From: Trileptium ribeirensis | Taxonomy: Eukaryota > Nematoda > Enoplea > Enoplida > Thoracostomopsidae | Reading direction: 5' to 3' | DNA: 64,000 nt | Assembly: GCA_030248225.1 (NCBI GenBank) | Contig: JASANE010011606.1 | Coordinates: 1 to 64,000 of the forward strand | Shown: positions 49,101 through 58,359 of the stretch, piece after piece | Position numbering within the stretch: the first letter of the stretch is position 1 | Layout: every line of letters begins with the position of its first letter | The notes under the pieces: generated by a model | Databases searched by the model: none | What the model was told of the DNA's origin: nothing | What the model saw: the letters and a program-made list of their open reading frames with translations, nothing else | Program-made: the position numbers and the translations under genes

Positions 49101-52100
49101 GAGAGAACATTGTGGAGGAAATGAAAAGGAGTGCTCTGAGATGGTTGGGGCATGTGCTGAGAGGGGATGATCAAGAGCCATTGGCGAGGGCATAGAGACT
49201 GGAGGTGGATGGCAGAAGGGACAGAGGAAGACCTATGATGACGTGGAAATTGATGGTGCTGCGTGACTGCCAGCGAGCAGTATGTACGCACTAGTATACC
49301 TACGTCCTGTGTTATTATTGCAGGACGTTTGGTGAATATGAAAAGAAACGCAAACAGTTGGAAATGTATGCAAGTAAGGATTATGCCATTTTACGCTTGA
49401 TGTCAACGATCCGTATTTCAGTACGCCTGAATTCGCTTATTTTGTAAAACCTTACAGTCACCGACGAAAATAAGTGCCACAAAAACGAACGCGAAACGCA
49501 AACGAATGTCGTTTGTAAACGAAAGTTGTTCCGTTCGTTTTTATGGATATATCTTGTACGTGACTGTACAATATCTACAAGAAATCACTCAATGTTTGCT
49601 CACATGATGATGATCACTTGTTCCTCTCAAAAATGTCACAGCGTTTAAGCGCTTGTTGATGACTCGATGTTTGTTCGATTGGCGACAGATATTTATGGCG
49701 CTTACTGTAACGATTTTCCTTGAAATCAAATGCTTGCTTATGGTTTGAAAATGTCATAAGAAACCATGGCACCATGAAGGTCACAATTTATGGAGCTTAA
49801 GTTCTCCAAAATGTTTTTCTAGGACCATTGTCCTAATGTAGGCAGTCTTATATGTATGTTCCCGGGGATGGTATCCCAATTTTCTTGAAGGTCTACATAA
49901 GTTCACGTTACACCGCGGTTAATAACCCATGGATTTACCTTGAACTTTCCAACGCGATTGATAGCCTGGTTGTGTATTGTTGTGTCATCCTATTTGTGAA
50001 AAAATCAAAGCTATAAATAGCTGTGGAATGTATTTAGTTTTTGAAAAGTGACGTAGCAACACAGGTATAATATAATTATAATATAATAATAATACTATTA
50101 ATAGCTTTTGGATAAATCTTTTGCCATTACTTTATATTTAGCAATTTGTCCGCCGTATAGTTTGCTGTTTGAATTTGGGTGGTTTATTACTATCGCTAAT
50201 GCGCTGGACATAATTATAATACTATTAATAGCTACTACGTTTTGGATAAATCTTTTGCCATTACTTTATATTTAGCAATTTGTCCGCCGTATAGTTTGCT
50301 GTTTGAATTTGGGTGGTTTATTACTATCGCTAATGCGCTGGACATAATTATAATACTATTAATAGCTACTACGTTTTGGATAAATCTTTTGCCATTACTT
50401 TATATTTAGCAATTTGTCCGCCGTATAGTTTGCTGTTTGAATTTGGGTGGTTTATTACTATCGCTAATGCGCTGGACATAATTATAATACTATTAATAGC
50501 TTTTGGATAAATCTTTTGCCATTACTTTATATTTAGCAATTTGTCCGCCGTATAGTTTGCTGTTTGAATTTGGGTGGTTTATTACTATCGCTAATGCGCT
50601 GGACATAATTATAATACTATTAATAGCTTTTGGATAAATCTTTTGCCATTACTTTATATTTAGCAATTTGTCCGCCGTATAGTTTGCTGTTTGAATTTGG
50701 GTGGTTTATTACTATCGCTAATGCGCTGGACATAATTATAATACTATTAATAGCTACTACGTTTTGGATAAATCTTTTGCCATTACTTTATATTTAGCAA
50801 TTTGTCCGCCGTATAGTTTGCTGTTTGAATTTGGGTGGTTTATTACTATCGCTAATGCGCTGGACATAATTATAATACTATTAATAGCTACTACGTTTTG
50901 GATAAATCTTTTGCCATTACTTTATATTTAGCAATTTGTCCGCCGTATAGTTTGCTGTTTGAATTTGGGTGGTTTATTACTATCGCTAATGCGCTGGACA
51001 TAATTATAATACTATTAATAGCTACTACGTTTTGGATAAATCTTTTGCCATTACTTTATATTTAGCAATTTGTCCGCCGTATAGTTTGCTGTTTGAATTT
51101 GGGTGGTTTATTACTATCGCTAATGCGCTGGACATAATTATAATACTATTAATAGCTACTACGTTTTGGATAAATCTTTTGCCATTACTTTATATTTAGC
51201 AATTTGTCCGCCGTATAGTTTGCTGTTTGAATTTGGGTGGTTTATTACTATCGCTAATGCGCTGGACCAAAACATTGGACATATCTAAAAAGCAACAGGT
51301 GATGACATATCATCTTCAACAGCAGTGGCACATTTTTGTACGCCAACGCCATTTGATTTGTGTAGCCGAGCGTAGCTTTCAGAAATGCAAAATGAAATTT
51401 GTCGATTAGCCCGTTTCGGACAATGATTTATTTTATTTACCAATAGCTTCCAGTATTTTGGCAACGCATGGGACTAATAATAGTGGGCTCTCGATTCGTT
51501 GAAAATTCTGCCATGGGGCATATGAACCAGGGGTGGCCCCTGGTTTCTAATCAGGAGGTGCTCGATTTCACCAGGGGGCATTTCGCCAAAAAAACGGCTG
51601 AAAATCGTGTCAGAAACACTGTCAAAGCTCATTTGATGGAGAGCAAAAGGGATTTTGAAGCAAATTTGGCGAAATTTTTGGCTACAGAACGGAATTTTAG
51701 TACTAATTTTGATCAATTTTATGTACTCTGGACCGATTGGAAACGAAAAAAATTATTAAGAGGCTATGAACCGGGGGAGCCCAAAATTTTACCAGGGGCA
51801 ACCGAAAATGTCAGCCGCCCCTCCCATTTGGAGAGCCCAGCAATATTGGCCTACAGTTGGAGGGACAAGAATGCTCGTCCCGACCTTTGTAGATAGAAAT
51901 ATCGTGAGCAGTTTTTCAAATACGTAATAGCCTTTCTTGTCGAAGTACTGCATCAGAAATTATACCTGATTTGCGAGCTGTTTGCCGCAGTTGTACACAG
52001 TTGATTGTATAATAACCAGCTTTTGTGGTTTATTTCGCACTGCGCCAATGGTAAGTGGTCGTTAAGGTTAGCACACGTTTTTTAGACACCGGCAAAAGAT

Positions 52101-55100
52101 CACACGGCGTTTGAGGTTGCATTAGACAACTTCCAATCAGTGGGCGAACTGCCCAGGCGTTCACATCTCAAAATATGCAACATTCAATGTTTTTAACGAA
52201 AACGCTAAAAATTATTAACATTGGCCTCCGAAACGATGCGAAAAGGTATTTATAAAATATGGTTAAAACAAAGGTTCAACCATATTTTATACCTACATTA
52301 ATCAAATCTTGCAATTTAGAAAATAATTTTTGTAAAAGATTTAATCAAGATTTTTATGCCAGTGGTATTTTTTTGCTCCGAGAGAAAGCAAAATATTTCG
52401 GCATTAGACACCGAACAGGTCAAGGCTCCCACTTCAGAAAAACCAGCTGTTGAATTAAGATTTTATTGTGCTCATTATTTCTCGATTGGTGCGACTCGAA
52501 GCTGACACAAGTCATAGTTTGATGTGCAACGCTTGCTTTTCCAGTGGGATTTTAAGCAGTTGTAGAAATTTGTCTGTATGAAGGAACATGGAATTTGGGG
52601 TTCGTGCTTTTTGAGTACGTTGCGTTGAACCTCCAGCTGTATTTTGTTAGTAATAAATCGGAATGTTAATTCGATACATTTGAACAAATTATGTGCTTTA
52701 ACTGTAGACACATTGTTTAAGCTATAATTTTCGATTTAGCGTTCGTTTTGGTGATCACTGATTAATGTTATTTGTAGTGTCTGTTCGAATTGCGTCAGAA
52801 GTTAAGCCGTCAGAAATTCCTCTTCCGGAAGCGATGGGCGTGTCGGACTACATGGATTTGATGTGTAAGATTGTTTTTACAAAGTTATTCATAAATAACT
52901 GCGTTTTGCCTTTTACTTACGGAAATAACATCGTATTTCGTTTATTGATATATAGAAATTGAGAGAAAATGCTTCACATGTTCTCTGCTGGAACATTATT
53001 TTTTTAGAGAAGTGTGTCACAGCATTGTGAAGGCTGATCTGTTTATAAGTTGTACCAGATTTTTTGTCTTCGGCTGCTTCATTAGTTCGTGAAACAAAAT
53101 CACCTCGTAGGTTTAAATCTGCTATATCAAACTGGCTTACTTGTATAATGTTCAAGGTGTTTTGCTTAAAAATGTGTCATTGTCATCCCATATAATATAA
53201 TATCAGGATATATAATCAGAATAGGATTCTTCCGGATATGGGACTCTTTTGATACCAAATTTTAATCCAGAGAATGTCTCGACTTGAATTAACACGCGTA
53301 TAACAAGTCGTTGACAAAAACACAGCTTAGTGGCGAATCGCCTTTTAAATTACTTTTGCCAGCACATTCGAGCTAAATCAATGAAACTTAAATTTAGAGT
53401 TTGGAATGTGGTACGTAGATCTGATTTTATTATAAGTTGGCACATGGATTAAAATAGAACTGATTTTGAACTTGATTGCGTTTTGCCTCGTTCATGCGCA
53501 CATTTTATCGTGAATTGTATCGCACAGTGTTATTTAATTATTGTGATAACTAGCAGGTTGTCTTATCGCCAAGGCTGTGAATTCTGAGTGTTGAATATGT
53601 AATTTAGCGATACTTTGCTACAGCACTCGCCACAACAGACTGTGCAACCTATTCGTGGGAAAATAAAAGTTTATTTCGATAGTTTATAGTTTAGATCAAG
53701 TTTCACCACTATTCCGGCTAGTAAGAATTGGGTTTGCTTGTTTCACTTAGTATGCTCAGAATTGAATATTCAATGATGATGTAAAAGTAATTCCTGGTTT
53801 TGAATACTTTCTATGCCCACCGGTATTGTACCTTTGTGTTTTACTGTTTCAAGTGTTTGTTAAGAATGTGTCTGTGTAGACAAGCCGAGATAAGAATTAT
53901 AGTGGTGCAATTATTAGTATTTGCGAAACAAAATAATATGTTTTATACATGTTATATGTTATATATATATATATATGGTTTATAGTTATTATATACATGT
54001 TATATGGTTTAGCGGCGTGTGATATACCGTTACCTACGGATGTGGAAGCAACATTGCCAAGTCTTGGACCTCCGAAGCAATCAATACTTAAAAAATCTCA
54101 TGGGTAGTTAAAATAATGTTACTTTTTATATAATTGTTCCTATGCGCGTTTAATCGACTGCTTCTTTTGACAATGCAGTTAGGCTCAGAAATAAACGTAA
54201 ATTTTTGGATTAATAATATAAACTGGGAATGAGCAATTTTGAGCAAGTGTTAATTTTGTCTCCATTTTTTTATTTCTGAGCGTGATTGTATGGTTTAGGC
54301 AGTGTCAAATTTATCCTTATTGCTATGTAAGTATCTAGATTTGCTAATTTTGTGAAGCGATTTGTTCGTTGGCTTTCCGATCTTATTATTTGAATAAAAA
54401 TAATATAGATACAGTACCCGTCAAAAATGGCTGTCGCCCGCTCGCGACTTGCTATAGACGCTCGAAATATGTGTGTTCTAAAAATAGAATTTATTAGTAA
54501 TTTAAATAGTTTCGAAATGCCGTGCGAGGCACTCGCTCGAAATGTGGCGGTCATTTTTGTCGCGTACTGTAATATTGTTTAATAATTGATCGAAGAATGC
54601 CTTTTATTGTTTGTCAGATTTTGGCACCAAAACGAGGTAAGCGTTCTAACATGCGGTTAATAATATTGTCAGCCGTTCCCTTTCGAATTTGAGAAATGTT
54701 TTGAGTAAATATTTGATTCGAACTCGCTTATTACACTTTTTTCGAACGTTTAAGCGATAATAATAGCAATAAGCTGGATTTTGTAGTCATAAATCTAATC
54801 TTTTATCGGAGTTGCAGTCACCGAAGCTGTACAATTTAACATATGTCACACAACACCTGGCTTATATAAATGATTTCCCATAATTTTTGGATAAAATGTT
54901 ACTCCATGAAAATAAGGATTCGATGCATGATAAGGTCCGGGTGCCCACCCAGTTGCAATATGCAAACTCTACCTTCCGAGCACGGTCGTAACCATTTTAC
55001 AGGTGGATACCCTGAAGTCACCTGGCGTTACCCTCTTGCTCAAGAAGATTATGCGCATATGAGAGCTGAAATGCGCGAGCTAATGATTGTGAGACCGGCG

Positions 55101-56658
55101 CTCTAAACACTGCTCCATACCACCACATCCACAATGTATCATAAGTATATTTAGACATTACGATCACATTTTAACTATATTGATTGAATAACAGAAATAT
55201 ATTATTTCACAAATTATGTCTGATTTGATATAAACTTGTCTCAAATTTAGACTTAAAGAGGAACGAAAACTTGAACCACCGGGACCTCCGCCTGGGATAC
55301 CGCCGGATTTGTCCGGATCGGAAGATGAAAATAGTAACGACAGTGATAGCGAAGAAGGTGAAATCAACGACGACAACGATGAGCGTCCTGCTACGTCTGG
55401 AAATCAAATTCGTGTTAAAAAAGAAGCCGACCAAGCACATGGCGACAGTGATATTTACAACCCGGAAATTGGTATTTTTTGCATGTTTGGTTACAGATGA
55501 AATTTATCTGCTTTTAACATAATAATTATGTGAAGCGGACTTATATTTCGAAAACATATGTATTACATATTTAATAATTATAAATTTATATTTAATTTGT
55601 GAAATTAGTACCGCTGTAAAATTTTGCGTTAAAGCAGCCGATGAAAACAAGTGAGAAGCGACAATGTTAGGCCGCACTTGTTCACTGCTAATTTAGAGAC
55701 TGAGCTTTACATTGTTGATTCCTTGTGATTTGAAGAAATGCAACACAGTTGTCGGTAGAAATTATTGTTTTTCGTTTTATATTGACAATTTTAATTAATT
55801 TGATTACACAATTTATAAGTGACCGTATAGTTAGTTGCACAGGCAAATAGAGTATTACCCGAAAATGTATGTATTAGATATAATGAACTCAACTCAAAGT
55901 ATTATAGGCGATGTACAAACGGGTGTTGGAAGGACACTACCAACTGTTTGTCAACTTCCAATGATCTACTTGCTCTATTTTCGTTCGAAAGTTGTTCGAA
56001 ATGGATTTTGAATTTTGTCAACGCAATCTAATGTCCTATTTTTTGAATAATAATTTTGAGTGCCAAATTAGAATTATTACTTTTCGTGTGGTGAACTTTA
56101 GGACTAATCAGTTTGTGGATGTTTTCGTGTCGCATTCTTAACTCAGGGTTGCAACCTCCGATCGTCTGGCGCAAAAGCCCAAGTTTCTAGTGGTTAGTGT
56201 GATAAATAGTTAAAATATGAATGATTTTTCCGTCTGTGATCACTAGATTAATAATATGTTCAGTATTTTTTGAAAAGTTCTACGTTCGAAAGGCCACGGT
56301 AGTTTCTGGCCAGCTGCAATTTTGGGTTGTAAAACAATATTGTCAAAGGAATTGCCTCGTTTCGACACTATGCATTTTTTTACAATATTCTAACACAGCT
56401 GGTTGTATAATTGCAGTCTCAGATACTGCTAAAACTACGCCGAAGTAGTTCGGATCTGCCTTCTGAATGTGTAAACTTAGCCGACCGGTGTGTCATAAAT
56501 CGTCAGTTTTTGCCAACGATCTTTGAGGTTATGGTTGTGTTCCAATAAGCTATTTTTGTACACTGGATTCGGGATTCATTTATTTTTGTTCTAGTCTGTT
56601 GTTATTTTTGTAGGCCTTGATGAAGACGACAGGGACGAAGGCAGCGCTCCTAAATACG
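43066..56658 (+). CDS. WBP11: WBP11-like (WW domain-binding protein 11) spliceosomal protein, nine exons, 3' end missing
   Basis: WBP11 is a nuclear pre-mRNA splicing factor whose proline-rich motifs bind WW domains. Exons: 43066-43129, 44315-44346, 46527-46620, 47960-48095, 49324-49373, 52778-52864, 54013-54103, 55251-55471, 56614-56658. All eight GT..AG junctions keep one frame, 273 residues. The N-terminal Wbp11 domain starts MGRRSTNTTKSGKYMNPADQ; KEARRRELKKNKK, RAAVLKSKDP, EKVLQEKRKKLRETLDRVMK and YEKKRKQLE follow. Then come short proline motifs (SEIPLPEAM, DIPLPTDV), GPPKQSILKK, a single PPGPPPGIPPDL and an acidic SEDENSNDSDSEEGEI stretch. Vertebrate WBP11 has about 640 residues with long proline repeats, so this product is much shorter so far. 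No stop or C-terminal block was found; more exons may lie downstream or beyond the window. Confidence 0.92.
44315..44346 (+). CDS. WBP11: WBP11-like exon 2
   Basis: A 32-base micro-exon between acceptor TTTAATTTCAG and donor GTGCGT. It gives RKEARRRELKK, continuing the N-terminal basic helix. Confidence 0.9.
44935..45091. mobile_element. MITE, CAGTAC family, copy 3 (well preserved, TA-flanked)
   Basis: TA + CAGTACGCACCAGAAATGAC at the left and the inverted GGTCATTTTTGGTGGGTACTG + TA at the right. TA at both ends is the target duplication of Tc1/mariner-type insertions. The interior has CGAGCGAGCGAG blocks and the shared TTTCGAAACTATCTAA and AATAAATTCTATTCTAGAAC core. It has no coding capacity and lies in WBP11 intron 2. 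Confidence 0.8.
45100..46520. other. WBP11 intron 2, remainder
   Basis: Non-coding sequence with no repeat or exon I can support; the minus-strand ORF 45199..45384 is unsupported. Confidence 0.4.
46527..46620 (+). CDS. WBP11: WBP11-like exon 3
   Basis: Acceptor TTTTTGTAG; reads NKKTRMAVRAAVLKSKDP then ESIIMEMAKVDEM; donor GTTAGC. It matches the family block following ELKKNKK. Confidence 0.92.
46780..47280. repeat. CCCAGG..AAATTTTGG repeat fragments
   Basis: CTCCCAGGTAAATTTTGGAT (46786) and the GGTCAAAGCTCCCATGTAAA segment near 47117 resemble each other and, inverted, part of the family R copy at 51770 (CCCAAAATTTTACCAGGGGC). They are partial copies in WBP11 intron 3. Confidence 0.3.
47303..47380. 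mobile_element. MITE, CAGTAC family, truncated copy 4
   Basis: TACAGTACGCTCCAGAAATG matches the family terminus, followed by ATTTCGAAACTTTTT. The far inverted repeat is missing. Confidence 0.5.
47960..48095 (+). CDS. WBP11: WBP11-like exon 4
   Basis: Acceptor TATTTTCAG; includes EKVLQEKRKKLRETLDRVMK and YERENPEMWLELK, the most conserved helix of the domain; donor GTAAAT. Confidence 0.93.
48872..49270 (+). pseudogene. RTE-type LINE reverse transcriptase, C-terminal remnant
   Basis: Frame 2 reads KVDRFCYLGDTINSGGGSEV, MKGNIYKACFKS, then after an in-frame stop LGLRENIVEEMKRSALRWLG, HVLRGDDQEPLARA, another stop and VDGRRDRGRPMMTWKLM. These are the typical blocks after the RTE-clade reverse transcriptase core (FCYLGD, LRWFGHV, GRRxRGRPxxTW). 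The block between KACFKS and LGLREN is deleted relative to the family, and two stops interrupt it. It lies in WBP11 intron 4, same strand, ending near the exon 5 acceptor. Confidence 0.85.
49324..49373 (+). CDS. WBP11: WBP11-like exon 5
   Basis: Acceptor TTATTATTGCAG; reads TFGEYEKKRKQLEMYA; donor GTAAGG. An RTE LINE remnant ends only about 50 bases upstream of the acceptor. Confidence 0.88.
50080..51265. repeat. 134/127-bp satellite, nine near-identical units, in WBP11 intron 5
   Basis: Each unit runs from ATAATTATAATACTATTAAT through GCCATTACTTTATATTTAGC and CAATTTGTCCGCCGTATAG to ATCGCTAATGCGCTGGAC. The GCGCTG landmark falls at 50201, 50335, 50469, 50596, 50723, 50857, 50991, 51125 and 51259. 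Spacings are 134 bases, or 127 where a CTACTACG-type segment is absent (units 1, 4 and 5). I see almost no substitutions between units, so the array is young or homogenised. Confidence 0.95.
51455..51850. repeat. Dispersed repeat family R, copy 2
   Basis: It shares GTTGAAAATTCTGCCATGGG, the CAGGGG..CCCCTGG pair and a GTCAGAAAC block with 15940-16385. The overlapping 142-codon ORF (51468..51896) is judged incidental. Confidence 0.4.
52205..52450. repeat. Dispersed repeat family R, copy 3 (partial)
   Basis: GGCCTCCGAAACGATGCGAA and ATGGTTAAAAC correspond to GGCGTCAGAAACGGTGCGAA and GGTTAAAAC of copy 1 at 16135-16170. Confidence 0.35.
52778..52864 (+). CDS. WBP11: WBP11-like exon 6
   Basis: Acceptor TTATTTGTAG; reads MSVRIASEVKPSEIPLPEAM then GVSDYMDLM; donor GTAAGA. 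The IPLP motif matches the family's ESIPLPDMP site. Confidence 0.85.
54013..54103 (+). CDS. WBP11: WBP11-like exon 7
   Basis: Acceptor ATATGGTTTAG; reads ACDIPLPTDVEATLPSLG then PPKQSILKKSH, matching DIPLP...PPSILKK of the family; donor GTAGTT. Confidence 0.88.
54410..54571. mobile_element. MITE, CAGTAC family, copy 5 (TA-flanked, inverted)
   Basis: TA + CAGTACCCGTCAAAAATGGC ... GGTCATTTTTGTCGCGTACTG + TA. The core (TAAAAATAGAATTTATTAGT, TTTAAATAGTTTCGAAAT) is the reverse complement of copy 3, so it is inserted the other way round. It lies in WBP11 intron 7. Confidence 0.8.
54935..55130 (-). repeat. Possible tRNA-derived SINE
   Basis: On the minus strand, GGTATGGAGCAGTGTTTAGA and then GCGCCGGTCTCAC (about 55115-55084) resemble the 5' half of a tRNA with an A box (compare TAGCTCAGTGGTTAGAGCGC). 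A B-box-like GGTTACGACC is present but too far away for an intact tRNA. The GC-rich body ends at CACCCGGACC. A SINE head with an eroded B box is the best guess; it lies in WBP11 intron 7. Confidence 0.35.
55251..55471 (+). CDS. WBP11: WBP11-like exon 8
   Basis: Acceptor TCAAATTTAG; 73 codons with LEPPGPPPGIPPDL and the acidic SGSEDENSNDSDSEEGEI stretch; donor GTATTT. It holds the only PGPPPG-type WW ligand seen. Confidence 0.88.
56614..56658 (+). CDS. WBP11: WBP11-like exon 9 (last found)
   Basis: Acceptor GTTATTTTTGTAG; reads LDEDDRDEGSAPKY; donor GTTAGT. Low complexity makes it the least certain exon, though its phase fits exon 8. Confidence 0.65.
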
Positions 56659-56876
56659 GTTAGTTGTTTAAAAAATTTTTGTCATTACTCCAAAACGTGG
56701 CCTGTTCTGATTGTGCCTCTGAGCCTAAATCACCTGTAATGATAGAGTTGGATTTGACCAAAGTAGGTAATGCTGACGGTAGGAGTTATACGCATTAACA
56801 CATGTTGTAATATATCATATATTGTCAAAGCCATGCATAGAAATGTCTGAATGCACGGTTAGCTATATAACAAATC

Positions 56877-56995
56877 AGTTGTAGCATAGGCCTCAGTGCG
56901 TTCAAAGATTTGTACGCACGGCAACTCGTTCAAACTTGAACTCATCACAACCGTGCGAACAAATCTTTGAACGCACTGCTGCCTATGCTACAACT
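56877..56995. mobile_element. Hairpin (foldback MITE-like) element
   Basis: The left arm starts AGTTGTAGCATAGG, continues CAGTGCGTTCAAAGATTTGT and CGCACGG, and the right arm is its reverse complement with few mismatches. The centre carries a further near-palindrome GTTCAAACTTGAAC. The ~119-bp unit could fold almost end to end. No target duplication is obvious. Confidence 0.7.
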
Positions 56996-56999
56996 ATTA

Positions 57000-58230
57000 C
57001 TTATTAATCGTTTTAATAAATTACTTGGCGAATAGCGATTGAGCAGCTGTTAATTTTTGGCGAAAAATTTGCATTTATTTCTGAGTGTAACTATTCATCA
57101 TAACTGTTGATGGAGGCGGGGGTTGCCGCGACCAAGGTTGGCCATTCTAAAGCCAAAACTACCTCTCCCTGAAGGCTCTGCAGCGCAACCCACCCCTATT
57201 CCTCCGTCGCCGTGCATCAAACAGTTAGTTTCAAATAGTTTGAAAATTGGCCAAAAATATGTTAAATTAGGTAAAATTTGGCAAAAATAGGTGGAAATGT
57301 TAGCAAAATTGTAAAAAATTTTTTTGAGATTCTAAAATTTAGCCCACCCCTTAGCCGAAGAACTTCGAGAGCTATGACATAAATGTTTGTGCATATCATT
57401 TATCAAAGCGCAGTCGGTATTTCGATATTTGAAAATTACAAGACAGCAAAAGATTTGTGCCCTCACATTTATCTAATAATACAAATTATTCAACCCTGTG
57501 ACTAAACGCACATGCCTTGGTCATTGGGTTGGCTCTTGACTGAGTTGAAGTAATTGCACATAAACTGAATTTCACGCTCCGCTGGCTATGCTAACAGTTT
57601 CTTCGACACTTGCAAAGCATAAGTCTGTTAATGATTGTGCTTCAGTATCTCTGCAAAATAGATTTATTGAAATGGAGCGAGAGAAGGCAACGAACTTTCC
57701 ACTTATGACGCTAGGCGAAGAAAAACGTGAAAATTTCTGTTTCGTCTGTCGCAACAGACCTTTTGGGGCAGAGATTTCGACAATTTTTTGCTCGCGGTCT
57801 CTGGGGGCCGGAATATTGTTCATCGAACCTTTGACAGAAATATCGATTTTAGAAATCTCGGTATATTATGATGCTTGTTTTCACCTTCAAGCGAAAGGGT
57901 TTAAGGGTATAGATCCTGCTGAATACTTTGGTTTTGTAATCTAGAGTCCAGTTTGACTGTATTTTAGTTTTGCAAGTTTTTTTAGTACTGACGAACCCGA
58001 TTTACAGAATGTAGCCAGTCTGCATTGGTTGGGTATGTACTGGTTTCAGGCCATCAAGGGCGGTATATGTATAGGTTTTTGGTGCGATAGATACGTTGTT
58101 TCGTCATTTCGAGCTTTTAGGTGGTATATTCGCCGAACACAAATCTTGTAACAAAATAACAACCATAGATAATCTACACACCCTGGCTTGCGAAATACTA
58201 GTTTTCAAAACGTTGGCTAGACGTGTATAG
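57000..58230. other. Non-coding stretch with one unrecognised ORF
   Basis: The plus-strand ORF 57588..57944 (118 codons, including RFIEMEREKATNFPLMTLGE and EEKRENFCFVCRNRPF) has a fairly natural residue mix but no family I recognise, and the opposite strand is also open. It does not continue the WBP11 frame in any way I could establish. Upstream, 57110-57210 is GC-rich. Confidence 0.3.
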
Positions 58231-58235
58231 TACTC

Positions 58236-58355
58236 ACATCAACTGACCGCTCCTCGCTCGCAGCTTGCTGTGGGAACATCAATTGACCGCTCCTCGCTCG
58301 CAGCTTGCTGTGGGAACATCAGTCGACTGCTGCTCGCTCGCATCTTGCTGTGGCA
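58236..58355. repeat. 40-bp tandem repeat, three units
   Basis: Units of ACATCAACTGACCGCTCC followed by TCGCTCGCAGCTTGCTGTGG occur at 58236, 58276 and 58316. The first two differ at one base, the third at several. Confidence 0.9.
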
Positions 58356-58359
58356 ACAT

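Noticed and set aside
49091..49291. 66-codon minus-strand ORF
   Set aside because: Shadow of the RTE LINE remnant on the plus strand.
50080..51265. CRISPR-like or regulatory array
   Set aside because: Contiguous 134/127-bp units with no spacers; it is a satellite.
51468..51896. 142-codon ORF starting MGLIIVGS
   Set aside because: It lies on a dispersed repeat also found near 15.95 kb and has no recognisable domain; likely incidental.
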